Shown here: positions 46,125 to 58,492 of the stretch, one piece after another | How positions within the stretch are numbered: position 1 is the first letter of the stretch | How the letters are laid out: the number at the start of each line of letters is the position of its first letter | Source of the DNA: Dallia pectoralis | Lineage: Eukaryota; Chordata; Actinopteri; Esociformes; Umbridae | NCBI GenBank assembly: GCA_029465975.1 | Contig: CM055744.1 | Span: 9,096,553-9,160,552, forward strand | Direction: 5' to 3' | DNA length: 64,000 bases | Translations under genes and position numbers: made by a program | The notes under the pieces: model-generated | Database searches by the model: none | The model's input: only the letters and a program-made list of their open reading frames with translations | Told to the model about the DNA's origin: nothing

Positions 46125-47633
46125 TTATTATTATTATTATTATTATATCACTTTTGTCCACCCCTACTCCTCCCACAGTTTTTGCACTAGATGGACAAAA
46201 AAGGTGTCAAAATGTGCGTCCCGAACTCTATTTAGTTGGCATTGTTTTGTAGAAGGTTTCGTTATGTAGTTTACGAAATATTAACAATAATGTCGCTAAT
46301 TAATTCCCATTGAAATACATTGACGGAATCTTCAAAACTAGAGTGTGAGAGCCCATTCAGCAGAAAATGTAGAGAACATTTGTAAACTGCTACTGCTGCC
46401 TGAGTTTCAACCCTTTACACACAAATGGCATATCAAAACGTTCATCTATTTGTGCTGTCACTCAAAATGTTCAAATATAAGCTGTAACATATATATTTAT
46501 TTCGTTATGTCCTTTTGTTTCCAACTTGCGCCTCCCCATAGACATCCATAGAAACAGTGATTTTCTCCACTCTAATTTGAAAGCGATTTTTGGTTTTTTT
46601 GTTCGTTTGTAAATTGTGAAGGGGTGGGGGGGAGGCAGCGCGCTCTGATATCGATGAGAACAGCTGGTCCTCCTTACAAAGGCATGGCTGCCAGGCAACA
46701 GCCACAGACACTGCAATCAACAGCCACAGACATATCCTGCAGCAAAGAAAGAATGAATTAACGAATGAATGGGTAAGTTCTTTCTCTGGGTCTCTGTTTA
46801 CACGTTAGCATGTTAGCTAGCGTTAGCGCGCTAGCTATCGTTAGCATGTTAGCTAGCGTTAGCGCGCTAGCTAGCGTTAGCTACTACTGTAAGTTTATGC
46901 ATACATTCAGACAGCCTGCAGCAATGAATGGATGGGTAACTTCTTTCTCTGGGTCTCTGTTTACACGTTAGCATGTTAGCTAGCGTTAGCATGTTAGCTA
47001 GCGTTAGCGCGCTAGCTAACGTTAGCATGTTAGCTAACGTTAGCATGTTAGCTAGCGTTAGCGCGCTAGCTAACGTTAGCATGTTAGCTAACGTTAGCAT
47101 GTTACCTAGCGTTAGCGCGCTAGCTAGCGTTAGCGGTTTATAATGCTGTTTCATATGCTACTATGGTGCATGCAGCAGTAGTGTGTATTCATGAGTAATG
47201 ACTGATAGGTTTAACACATTGTATACTATGGTGCATGTAGCAGCAGTGTGTATTCAAGAGTAATGACTGATAGGTTTAACACATTTGTATACTATGGTGG
47301 TTTAACACATTGTATACTATGGTGCTTGCAGCAGCAGTGTGTATTTATGAGTAATGACTGATAGGTTTAACACATTGTATACTATGGTGCACATAGCAGC
47401 AGTGTGTATTCATGAGTAATGACTGATAGGTTTAACACATTGTATACTATGGTCCTTGCAGCAGCAGTGTGTATTCATGAATAATGACTGATAGGTTTAA
47501 CACATTGTATACTATGGTGCATGTAGCAGCAGTGTCACCTCAGTTTGGCAGTTGACATCAGTAAACAGTCGACTACGGGTGGCCGCAAGCACACATCATC
47601 ACAATTTCAGCAGAAATTGTACGCTATCTAGTT
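46125..47633. repeat. Segmental tandem duplication, copy B
   Basis: Repeats copy A nearly base for base from TATATCACTTTTGTCC to CGCTATCTAGTT. It lacks the stretch equivalent to about 44,586-44,796 of copy A and has fewer 63-bp units. The first 450 bp differ by only a few bases. Confidence 0.85.
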
Positions 47634-47877
47634 TAAATTGAAATATGTGTGCAGACCAAAAGTGAATTTGGTAAACCTTGGTGTATTCATCAGACATGTA
47701 GTAAGTGGCAGAAAAGCAATTGTGCAAACCTTTCGGTCAACTTTCAGTTTAGAATAGACCATTGTGTGATTATTCAAAGAATTATAATGAATAAATATAT
47801 AATAAAACAATATTTTTAACTTTTGTTGAATTTTCTTTTTCAATGTGATCCCACACAGCTTCAGTTTCAGCCTCATG

Positions 47878-49178
47878 TTGTTGTGTGTGGTTAGTGTGTG
47901 GTTAGTGTGTGGTTAGTGTGTGGTTAGTGTGCGGTTAGTGTGCGGTTTGTGTGCTGTTAGTGTGTGGTTAGTGTGTGGTTAGTGTGCGGTTTGTGTGCTA
48001 TTAGTGTGCGGTTAGTGTGCGGTTAGTGTGCTGTTAGTGTGCGGTTAGTGTGCGGTTTGTGTGCGGTTAGTGTGCGGTTAGTGTGCGGTTAGTGTGCGGT
48101 TTGTGTGCGGTTAGTGTGCGGTTAGTGTGCGGTTAGTGTGCGGTTAGTGTGCGGTTAGTGTGCGGTTAGTGTGCGGTTAGTGTGCGGTTTGTGTGCGGTT
48201 AGTGTGCGGTTAGTGTGCGGTTAGTGTGCGGTTAGTGTGCGGTTAGTGTGCGGTTAGTGTGCGGTTAGTGTGCGGTTAGTGTGCGGTTAGTGTGCGGTTA
48301 GTGTGCGGTTACTGTGTGGTTTTGTGCGGTTAGTGTGCGGTTTGTGTGCGGTTAGTGTGCGGTTACTGTGTGGTTTTTGTGCGGTTTTTGTGCGGTTAGT
48401 GTGCGGTTAGTGTGCGGTTAGTGTGCGGTTAGTGTGCGGTTTGTGTGCGGTTTGTGTGCGGTTAGTGTGCGGTTAGTGTGCGGTTAGTGTGCGGTTAGTG
48501 TGCGGTTTGTGTGCGGTTAGTGTGCGGTTAGTGTGCGGTTAGTGTGCGGTTAGTGTGCGGTTAGTGTGCGGTTAGTGTGTTAGTGCGGTTAGTGTCCGGT
48601 TAGTGTCCGGTTAGTGTGCGGTTACTGTGCGGTTACTGTGCGGTTACTGTGCGGTTTTTGTGCGGTTAGTGTGCGGTTAGTGTGCGGTTAGTGTGCGGTT
48701 AGTGTGCGGTTAGTGTGCGGTTAGTGTGCGGTTTGTGTGCGGTTAGTGTGCGGTTAGTGTGCGGTTAGTGTGCGGTTAGTGTGCGGTTAGTGTGCGGTTA
48801 GTGTGCGGTTAGTGTGCGGTTTGTGTGCGGTTAGTGTGCGGTTTGTGTGCGGTTAGTGTGCGGTTAGTGTGCGGTTAGTGTGCGGTTTGTGTGCGGTTTG
48901 TGTGCGGTTTGTGTGCGGTTAGTGTGCGGTTACTGTGCGGTTACTGTGCGGTTACTGTGCGGTTTTTGTGCGGTTAGTGTGCGGTTAGTGTGCGGTTAGT
49001 GTGCGGTTAGTGTGCGTTTTGTGTGCGGTCTGTGTGCGGTTTGTATGCGGTTAGTGTGCGGTTAGTGTGCGGTTAGTGTGCGGTCTGTGTGCGGCTAGTG
49101 TGCGGTTAGTGTGCGGTTAGTGTGCGGTTTGTGTGCGGTTTGTGTGCGGTTATTTTGCGGTTAGTGTGCGGTTAGTGT
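47878..49178. repeat. 11-bp satellite, GTGCGGTTAGT
   Basis: About 118 copies of GTGCGGTTAGT with variants GTGTGGTTAGT (left edge), GTGCGGTTTGT and GTGCGGTTACT. Blocks such as three successive TTACT units then TTTTTG recur at 48,300, 48,620 and 48,930, showing higher-order repeats. Confidence 0.95.
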
Positions 49179-49199
49179 TTTCAACATTCTTTTTTTTTA

Positions 49200-50040
49200 T
49201 TCCTTCATGACATTTCTAATAGCCAACTCATTTTGCAGATTTCGCATTTGGAGAAACACAACACAAGGAGATTGAAGAGTAAACAATGCCCTGATCTGGC
49301 CAAAATGTGCTGACTTTTCCTTGAAGAAACAAAACCATTGCTCCATCTCTACCGGGACTGCAGATCAATGTCTAATCTCTAGAGTCCTGCCAGGGCTGTC
49401 AAATCCCAATAACCAGGTGTGATCGGATCTGTAGGCTGTACTGTTATACCTCTGCCGATCTTTACACTATCCACTCTTCATCTGTCCCCCGTCCGATTCT
49501 GTCAATATAAAAATAATTAAGCAATGTCCATTCTCCTTTATAAAAGGAGTGTTTGATATTCTCCCTTTGTAATGGCTAAACTGGTCTGGGCCCTACACAT
49601 TATGTATAAGATATTAACAAATACTCACCGGTGACTGAACAGACACAACGTTTGACACCTCAGCTATACACCAATCTCACCCGCTTATGCTTGAAGGGTT
49701 GGGGAGAGATGCACAAACAGCAATCGTTGGCTAAGAGCTCTACTTACAGGTACAATGGATTATTCATCTGTATTTCTTTAATGATTGTATTATTTAATAT
49801 AATGTTAAACCCATATTAATTATAATCTCCTAATTTGCCACTATGGTTCAAACATGTCTTCAGATTCACATCTCACCAAGCCATTCTTCAAGTAATCAGA
49901 CGACTACCTCAACCAGGAGGTTGTAGGTGAACACAATCATTGTTCATATGTCATGATTGAGCTTGCAGGTGCTCAACCTACCACAAGGAGTCACTAGAGC
50001 CTCCTTGTGCAACATTCACCCATCTAGCCGGAGCAGGTGT
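49200..50040. other. Intergenic sequence, nothing recognised
   Basis: No gene or repeat recognised. Confidence 0.5.
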
Positions 50041-50049
50041 ATACTGCAG

Positions 50050-50330
50050 GTAAGAGCCAGGGTCGAATACTCACGTTTGTGTTTTTTTAGTATAAAACAA
50101 ACACGACGAACGGTACAAAACAAGAACACTGTAATATAGAACAGTGCATGCGCTTACATAAAGCGACGACTAAACGATCAAAAACAACAGTGACATCAAC
50201 TACACTCACCTCAATGTAGAACATGACATAGAAATAAAACCAAGCAAAGTGACTAACTACCCAGGGAACTTAGATAACCCAACAGATTGCCAACTCATTC
50301 CTGTTCACAACTCGTGTCACTCATTTTCTT
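50050..50330 (-). mobile_element. Diverged LTR fragment related to the 57.9-kb element
   Basis: CACGACGAACGGTACAAAAC and TGCGCTTACATAAAGCGAC match, with substitutions, the LTR segments AACACGAACGGAAAACATAT and TGCGCTTACACAAAGCGACT of the young element, in the same order. Ends could not be fixed. Confidence 0.6.
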
Positions 50331-50479
50331 AAATGTTTTAAATTGGGCATTTTTAGATAAAGTACTTGGTGTATTTACAGGGCATTTAATATATCACACT
50401 ATTTAATTTAACATTAGATCCCGGTGCTTAATAACCAGATACAGATAAGTAAAGTACAGTGTTTGGTCAGTAGGTATTG

Positions 50480-50665
50480 CTCAATATTGCCCTGTACAAT
50501 TGTGCGCACAAATGTACTGTGCCGAACTCAGTGCTTTTCTGTTCTGACAATAGGACTCGTTCAATAAACTCCCAATCACATATATAATGTACTGTTTCGA
50601 ACTCTGTGCTGTTCTGACAATAGGAATGGTTCAATAAACTCCCAATCACATAAATAATGTACTGT
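50480..50665. repeat. Two-copy tandem repeat of about 78 bp
   Basis: AATGTACTGT...GAACTC then TTCTGACAATAGGA and TTCAATAAACTCCCAATCAC occur twice in succession. Confidence 0.8.
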
Positions 50666-50669
50666 CCTT

Positions 50670-53600
50670 GAGTGTAACAAGAAATCATTCATATTGTATG
50701 CCATCTGGCACAGCAGTTTCTTTAACATCCCTTCTGTGATTTTGGCCATCTTCTTTTACGAGGTCTCTTTAATTGCCAACTGCTATCTGTTTAAGACCAT
50801 AATTTGTAAAACCGGTTCAAATAAGAACATTTCAGGTTTTATGTGTTTAATGGCATAACATGAAGCTGTGTCCGTCCCTCTGTCCCCTGAGAATAGGTAA
50901 AATGTTTAGCCAAAAATCCACTTTAAAGACAACATTATTTCCCCTTTAACGTGGCAGACAGGATTGGTATGAATTCAATATTACATTTAATGTAAGTTGT
51001 CTACATGAGCAAACTGCATTTTCTGTCCCCGTCCACTTGCAAAGCAATAATGAAAGAATGGGCTAGATGTGAGATACTCTGTCAGAGTGATAGAAATGCA
51101 TGCTTTCAAGATCTTCCCGCTGTCCTTGGAGATTTGACACAATGTAAGACACTGTGGTGGGTGTCTCTAAGTCCATATCACCACCAATTGCAGAGTATAC
51201 TTATTACTCCGAGAATTAATCCTCAAGGTACTCCTCCAGTTTTCATGACTGAGTATTACACCCTTTAAAACGCTAGATGTTTATGGATTATAGACACACA
51301 GACACACATAACGGGATTATTTTGTGTGTTTTGCATTTGCTACTTATGTTCTTCGTTTCACCACTTTTTCATTCCGTGGAGCCTTAACATAAATTGACTC
51401 TGAGGAAGGTAAGCAGGTTGTTTTCCAGAGCTTTTATATGGCATCTTTCCCCAGGAGCAAATATAAATGTGCCCGTGCTACCATTGTTCAGGCTCCAAGA
51501 TAAATTCATGCAGGTGTAGACGTACCGGGCTGTGCAGCCGCCAAACACAGAGCTGCATATTCCATCGATCCGTAATTAAATTACGGGAATACTTTGCTCC
51601 GTTCTGACAGTTAATTGGAAAAGTTATTTATTTTCGTTCTTTCAGTAATGCATACATCGCTTTTGGTCTTAACAAATCCTTTTTCACAGCAGAGTTTCCC
51701 CCGTCCTGTCAGACTGAACTAATTGAAGCTATTACCAGACTCTTCATAGAGTCCCTCCAGATTAAAAAAAAGTCAATGTGTTGTCATGCTTTTATACCCT
51801 GCATGAATTCTGTTCACCACCACAGTGTTTTGCACCACTAACCGGCAACAAAAGCAGCAGCCAACGAGGCTTGTTCACCGGAAGAAGGAAATGCATTGGC
51901 GCGACGTCCAACCAGGTCGATTCAACGGCCATTGTCATATTATCGACAGCAGGAATTATACAGGACTCCGGCATCTCGGAGCACCAGTTAAATCTTTTTT
52001 TGATAAAAATGGGTAGTAGAGGTAGAACATAAACTATGAAATGGGAACATTGATCTCATTTGGGGGATCTTGTTTTTTTCAATGCTCTTTATAAATGGAT
52101 CTGTTAGCAGTACGTCAGTCATTACAAATGGGCAGAGAGATCCTCGGCACGCATGTAGCCAGGCTAGATCTATGAGAAATGAAACCGGGAAAACAACACG
52201 CCTGCACTGAGATGCGTTTGCTTTGGTTCCCAATACATTCACTTGCTATTTTTTAATAACCTGTGAGGCCGATTTTTTATTTTGCATTGCATTTTTATAT
52301 TGAGTCTGAGTAAACTTTCCGGTGACAAAAGCAGTGATCAGTTCAAACATATTCAAACATTATGGATTTTGCATGTCAAGAACCCAAAATGACAGGCTTT
52401 TTTTCTAATACATTAAACATTATCTCAAACACCAATTGTCTTGGCAACTGTCAACCACTTTATTAATTTTGTTTTGCTGACTTAATTTTTTTTATATACC
52501 TAGTTGAACCTTGGATGTCCCCTTCATCATGCTGTAAAGTGGTTCATCCTCAGCAGCAGGCATAACCGGGTCGTGTTGTTGCCTTCCATGTGGGGTAATA
52601 TAAAGCTGGTGTTTTGTACATCTGTCGGAGTTCTCCCTTTTCAACGCCTTGTACCTCTGCGATCCCCAGAATGTTCTTCCGGCTAAATGCCAATTGAAAA
52701 GCAAGTTCCCACCTCAGCTCTGAGTGGCATGCCCAGTGATTTACGCCTCCCCGGAGAAAAGTGTGATAAGTGGCCCATGTCAGACTATCTGCACCAGCCA
52801 GGCCATAAACGATCAGTCAGGAGGTCTATTGAAACAATGTATTCAGCCGGTGACTGATGTATAGATGTATTATCTCCAACTGCTGCAAGCTGAAGATAAA
52901 GGGTGGCACACTGCTCCTGTGGGAGACATGAAAACTATCACCTGTGGTAAAGATAATTCCATGCGGGATGAGATTTGATTATCTTCTCTGCCAAGTGCAA
53001 TGCCTGTTAGATAACAGAATTAGCGGAAATGGCGAATAGGGAAAATTTCCGGACACACGCCGTTGCCAAGCTACGATGATAGTATTTTTACACGGCACTG
53101 TTTAAAGTAAAGGTCTGGAGCGATAAGTTATCATTCAAATGATCTATGTGAAACAAAAGATGCGAATGAACAGTAACAGATTCAGCAGAAGATTACAAAA
53201 AAACGACATCTTCAAATATTTATTTAACGAAACTGATCACTCTCACACAAAGCTCTCACCGAAGGTTACCTATTCAAGCGAAATCTTCGATGAGCCTCTG
53301 AGTTTGTGGTAAACTGGTATTTTTTTGATAATGATATTGTCACACGACTCACACCTCCCGCTCTACCAGCTGCCACTGCTGGCAGAAATCACCTCCAGTG
53401 TTTGACGCCATCGATCTTTGAGCTGCCACAGCCCAGTTACTCATTGTCCAACCCCAGACTGTCCTTGTCTGTAGTTACACCCATCGGATACGAGGTGCAA
53501 TGGTTTTAGGATACCAGCCAGTGCGCTGAGGAGACTTGGGCCTTGCCATCCAGGATTCAAGGCTTTGGGGAGGGGGTCTTCAGTACCTTGTCGATTGGAA

Positions 53601-55590
53601 GGGATTTGGTCCGGAGAAGCCAGTTCCATAGTCGGGACACCTTTGAGACATATCTTACCCACACATAGCATATAGCAGTGTAACATGAGTGGACATTCTG
53701 ACTGTTGTTAGGGAGGTCTTGTGGTTTTGAAAAGCAGAAGTTACTTTCTTCAGCAGGTTTAGATTATGAATGTGAAGTCAGGAATACGTATGTGGCAGTT
53801 TAAGATAACCAACGTGCCAATTGTACTTACAAATAAGCCTGCCCTGGAGAAGGTATTGGTTTCCACTGGAGCGAGGAATACATGTGGAGTGATTTTGGTA
53901 TGGTTATGTGCTTTAAGTAATTTTGACAGTTGGTTAGAACAGGAGAGCCTTTTTCAACAACTAATACACAGTAGTGCACTCAATCCAATTGTGCCACCCG
54001 CTTCCGAGTGCCTTTAAACACAGAACTTAACCTCTTACAATTGCTCTCCATTTAGGTGTTTAGCACTGCTGCCGCACTTACGTAAATGTGTATTCCAGTG
54101 GGCTAAAATGCAACAAAGAGAAGCAGAGACATTTTAACCAGTGGACAATAATAATTTTGCATTATATTCCTCTCTGTATCTATTGACATAAACATGTCAC
54201 AACCTAAACTAAGGGATTTTATATCCATTTTATAAGGGTGTCATAGTCATTTGGATGACATTGACTGTAATTTGAACACGTTTAGATCCACCAAATTGAG
54301 ACCAAATCAAAGAAAGCCCTAGTGGCATGACATCGGCTTTATCTTCTTTGTCTTTCTCTCTCGCTTTATTCACTCTTAACTAATGCAGCCAAGCACCCAG
54401 TCGTGTTTTTGTTATACCTGATCATTAATTACGCCAAGGTCTAAACAGTTCCTGATAACAGGACAACACAGGGGAAAGTGGCTAAGTTTTAGGGCTTTTC
54501 TAGACACTTAGACTTAGTGTTGAGTTACTACTGAAAACACATAATTTACTATATACAAATATGAAATGACTTGTTCGTCTGTTCAGGGCCTATGTTTAAA
54601 AGGGGACTGGAGGAGTTTCTTGATTAAACGTGACAGCATATCTGATGCATCACTCAAGGAGAGCTGTGATCTTAGACAGCTCAATAACAACTATTTATAT
54701 GCAGAACATCGCTTTGCATTTTATCTCCACAGTGTTTTTACTCCTGTCATAATAATCAGGTCCCAGGAACCCATTAGCAAGAGACCCAGTCACATGAGTC
54801 ATTATGATTTACTTCACTACTGATACTGGCAGAAGGCTGCTAATGAATCTGAGGTAAATGATTTGAGTTGTTGCTAATGGCTAAATCAGTAATGTCCATA
54901 ACCAAGACAATGTGACAATTTAGTATAATAGTGTACCGGGTTTGATTAAATACCTTGCAACTCATTTTGGCACGCTGCGTCCTCGTATTCGTATTTATAT
55001 TTATACTTGCTTTTATTAATTAAACTTTTAGAAATTATTTGTGTGTGTCAAGTCTATAAGTATAATGTTTATGGACTAGTCATCAATAAGGTATCGAAAG
55101 AATTATGTCAGATTGCATGTGAATTAATTACGATCACAGACAGACAGTACCAATCCATACCAATACCAATCCCTCAAATTCAACTCTGGACCTTGAAGCT
55201 AGTCCAATAAATTTGACCCTATAACAACCCAATAAGTTGTAACAGAAAAGCAACAGGTTCTGGACTGTCGGAAAAGTTAAGTACCACTGCACTATATTTT
55301 GTGACACCAAACTGAGCTCAGATGTTAAATCATTCCATTTAAATAAGGTCCCACATTTTACAGTGCTTGTCAGAGATTATCTACGCTTATGAGACCAAAA
55401 AAAGCTGACAACGTAGCCCTCATCATCTAGCTAATAGGGTCTCTACAGGAAAACATGGCAGTGGGAGCAGTATGCTCGGGTTGTTTCTCATAGACAGAAA
55501 GTGGGACACTGGTCAGAATCGAGAGAAAGAGGAACAAAGCAAAACACCAAAAACGACCGAGAAGAAATGGGTTAGAGGGAATACAGGACC
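50670..55590. other. Longest repeat-poor intergenic block
   Basis: About 4.9 kb without arrays, transposons or convincing ORFs. The part 51,360-53,050 is rich in AT-core homeodomain-like sites (TAATTA, TTAATTGG next to CTGACAG) and contains the perfect palindrome at 51,570-51,586. This is the best candidate in the window for conserved non-coding regulatory DNA. Confidence 0.4.
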
Positions 55591-55599
55591 TGAGACTGG

Positions 55600-55800
55600 G
55601 ATGAATATTCATCTTTTCGCACAACAGCGAGGTGAAGCACACAGCCAAGACAACGCTGGAGTGGCTTTGGGACAAGTCTGTTAATGTCCTAGAGTGGCAC
55701 AACCAAAGACTGGTATCAAATACATATATATACAGTATATGTATAACAAAATGTGCAGTAAGTGAATGGGTCTGAATACTTTATGATGACGTCACTGAGT
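55600..55800 (+). pseudogene. Tc1-like transposase fragment
   Basis: CACAGCCAAGACAACGCTGG then GTGGCTTTGGGACAAGTCTG matches the coding DNA before the last catalytic region of a fish Tc1-like transposase. It then jumps to a TGGGTCTGAATACTTTATG-type 3' terminus, so the C-terminal part is deleted. Confidence 0.6.
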
Positions 55801-56610
55801 TTTTGTTTGTGGACAGTGTTTTTTTTTTTTTGTTGATTTAATGGCATTGATTACTTTTCTGTTAACCACAAGAAAAGGGGTAACAGAGTTCGTTTTTATC
55901 AAAGTTCGATTTTCTGTAATCTCGTTCCATCCAATAGTCATCCCTGTTGGCAGTAATGTTCATGAAAATCAATCCGTAATAGATACAGTTGCCGATTGTC
56001 AAGCACCTGATAAAATATATATTTGAGCTCCTGGCAAATGCGGACTTGTTGAAATAATTTGGATTTAATGATTTAACAACTTTTATGTAACAGAGTTAAG
56101 AACAAACCATATGTTCACTCACCAGCTAGCTGAACATGTTGCCAATGGGGCTGTCCACTGGGTTCTTTTTGGTCACGTTTGTTGACCACTAGTTCACACC
56201 TGGCGGGGCGCAGGCTGACGGCATTTCATGTGCGTCTTGTTTTTGCAACGACCACTCAAACGACATGTCTGTGTTGGTCACAACATCCTGTATCTCACCA
56301 GGCTAGAATGGAAGATGTAATCAACTCATATCAAACCTCTATATTGCCACTCAGCAAATAATTTCCCTGGCCTGAGAGATTGGCATTAAGAAAATCATGT
56401 CTGTCTGGGAAGCCATAGTTTTATTGATAGGACATCATTTTTCCTTAACATCCCTGTATATATTTTTTTTTGCAGAATTAAGACTAACAATTTCCTTTTG
56501 GGGGCTTGGGTAACCTGTTCAGAGCCTCTCCAGTTCCCAGGATAATCACCTGCGTGTCAGTCTCTTTCAAACAGAGTTTCAATGATCTCTAAATGTTAGT
56601 GATGCCAAAA
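55801..56610. other. Intergenic sequence, nothing recognised
   Basis: AT-rich non-coding DNA. Confidence 0.5.
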
Positions 56611-56614
56611 GGCC

Positions 56615-56800
56615 CATGAAGAGTTAAACTCTTTGGCCTGAATGGCAAGGGTCATGTCTGGAAGAAACAAGGCACCGTTCATCACCTAGCCAATACTATC
56701 TCGACAGCAAAGCATGGTGGTGGCAGCATCATACTGTGGGGATGTTTTTCAGTGGCAGAATAGAGAACAGTGAGGATACTGCTCTTTGCAAATCTGGATA
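56615..56800 (+). pseudogene. Tc1-like transposase fragment (HGGGS motif)
   Basis: The + strand reads KLFGLNGKGHVWKKQGT-like sequence followed by STAKHGGGSIILWGCFSVAE at 56,701-56,760. The KHGGGSxxxWGC motif is diagnostic for Tc1-like transposases. Flanks are not recognisable. Confidence 0.75.
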
Positions 56801-56814
56801 TAATGACACACACC

Positions 56815-57470
56815 ATATGCATCCATATCTTAAGCTAGGCAGGGTCTCCTGTCTAACTGTTCGTGTTGTGTGTTTTTTGCTCTATTTGTTCTATTTTCAC
56901 TGTGTGTCCTTAATGCGGCAGCTAAGGGTCAGAAGAAATTATTTGTATGTGTAAACAAACTTGGCAAACAACTTGATTCTGGCCTGAAATGCCTACACAG
57001 CCATCATTGAGTCCATCCTGACCTCCTCCATCACCTGGTACACATCGTCTGGTACACTGCAGTCACTGCAGTCACTCTTCCTTCTGGCAGACGTCTGGGG
57101 TCTATCAAGACTAAGGTCTAAGGAACAATGCCTCTGGCACAAGACTGCCCTTAAACCCCACCCTGACATTATCCACCCTGGACACTACCAGCTCTCATAC
57201 GAAAAACCCTCAATAGACCTCAACTTGAAACAAGAACTTGCACATCGCTCTTTTTCTATTTTGCATATCTGCTCATACATCTAGACACTGCTCATTTGCA
57301 CTATTCATTCAGATACATTTAACACATTCTATACCCATTACATACAGTAGGCTAAGTAGGCATGGTCTCTCTTGTTGGACTGCTCGTGTTATGTGTTTTG
57401 TTCTGTTTGCACTGTTCGTATACGCCACGCCACATTCTAAATACGTACGATTATTAAAGATATGTTTTTT
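56815..57470 (+). pseudogene. LINE 3' ORF remnant and tail
   Basis: Around 56,995-57,060 the + strand reads IIESILTSSITWYTSSGT, the post-RT phrase of a common fish LINE (IESILTSSITVWYG). A relic of the region after it follows and then an AT-rich 3' tail. Two related tail pieces (56,825-56,900 and 57,350-57,430) share GGTCTCxxTGTxxxACTGxTCGTGTT, suggesting two overlapping copies. Confidence 0.55.
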
Positions 57471-57866
57471 TTAAACTGCATATATCTGTGTCGGGAAAAT
57501 GTTTTGAGAATGACTTAAAATTCCGTGTTTAGTGAATACAGAAACAACCGGGACAGTGGACACCATTCCCGTGTTGCCTTAAAGAGAGCAAGGAAACGAG
57601 TGTTTTGGCTTGTGGCTGGTCTGGCATTGGGCCTATAGTCAAGGGTTGGTAGCCAAGTTTCTGTCTTTGTAATGAGTCTCTGTTATCCAGGGGAGATAAA
57701 AGCCAAACACTAGCCTGACATGACGCATCCATCTTAGGAACAAGGTTAGATACCACCCCTAGGACAATGGAGACATATGAGCGTTCTGTCTGGACACAAG
57801 AGCGTATGTAAATAAATTGTCAACATGACCCTATATAACAGATCAGTGTAAGGGCATATGCTGGTG

Positions 57867-58274
57867 TGTCACGAGACTCGTCGGGTGTAGTGCAGGATGA
57901 AGCCAATTGCAGAGCTTGATACTTCCTTCGTACTGGCGTTTAATTTACACAAAACTAAAACAACCACGTAACACGAACGGAAAACATATACTGTAATGAA
58001 ATAAAATGCGCTTACACAAAGCGACTTAAAACAGACATTCAAATACAGTAAACTCTAAGGACAAACACTCACCATATAAACTAACGTGTGACATGTAACA
58101 ATGCGAAGCAATGAGTGCACTGCTCGCGACCCTCTTATATCCCAACATAAAGTGACAGATTACTAACAGCTGTGACCACGTGAAAGAGGAAGTAATCACA
58201 GCTAGTGAGAACAAAAACACGGAAGTGGATCACCGAAATGGAAGTGTAGCAACGCCACCACACCAGTCGTGACA
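57867..58274 (-). repeat. 3' LTR of the young element
   Basis: 408 bp, TGTCACGAGACTCGTC to CCAGTCGTGACA on +. Apparently identical to the 5' LTR. It is preceded on the - strand by a purine-rich tract (58,275-58,290). Confidence 0.9.
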
Positions 58275-58492
58275 GTATCCCCCACTAAAAGGCTAGCTCC
58301 CCAGATAGCCGAACGGAAACACAACACCAAAACAAGGGAGCAACAGGGAGAGAACCCACAGTTAAACCCAAAAGGGTCAGTCCAGGACCGCAGGTCCAGC
58401 CCTGAAAAGGCCTCAGTGGCTGAGAGTCCGCCATCTAGTGCGGCAGAGAGACCGCCATCTAGTGCGGCAGAGAGTCCGCCATCTTGTGCGGC

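Noticed and set aside
47878..49178. Interstitial telomere repeat
   Set aside because: The 11-bp unit contains GGTTAG, but TTAGGG itself is not repeated.
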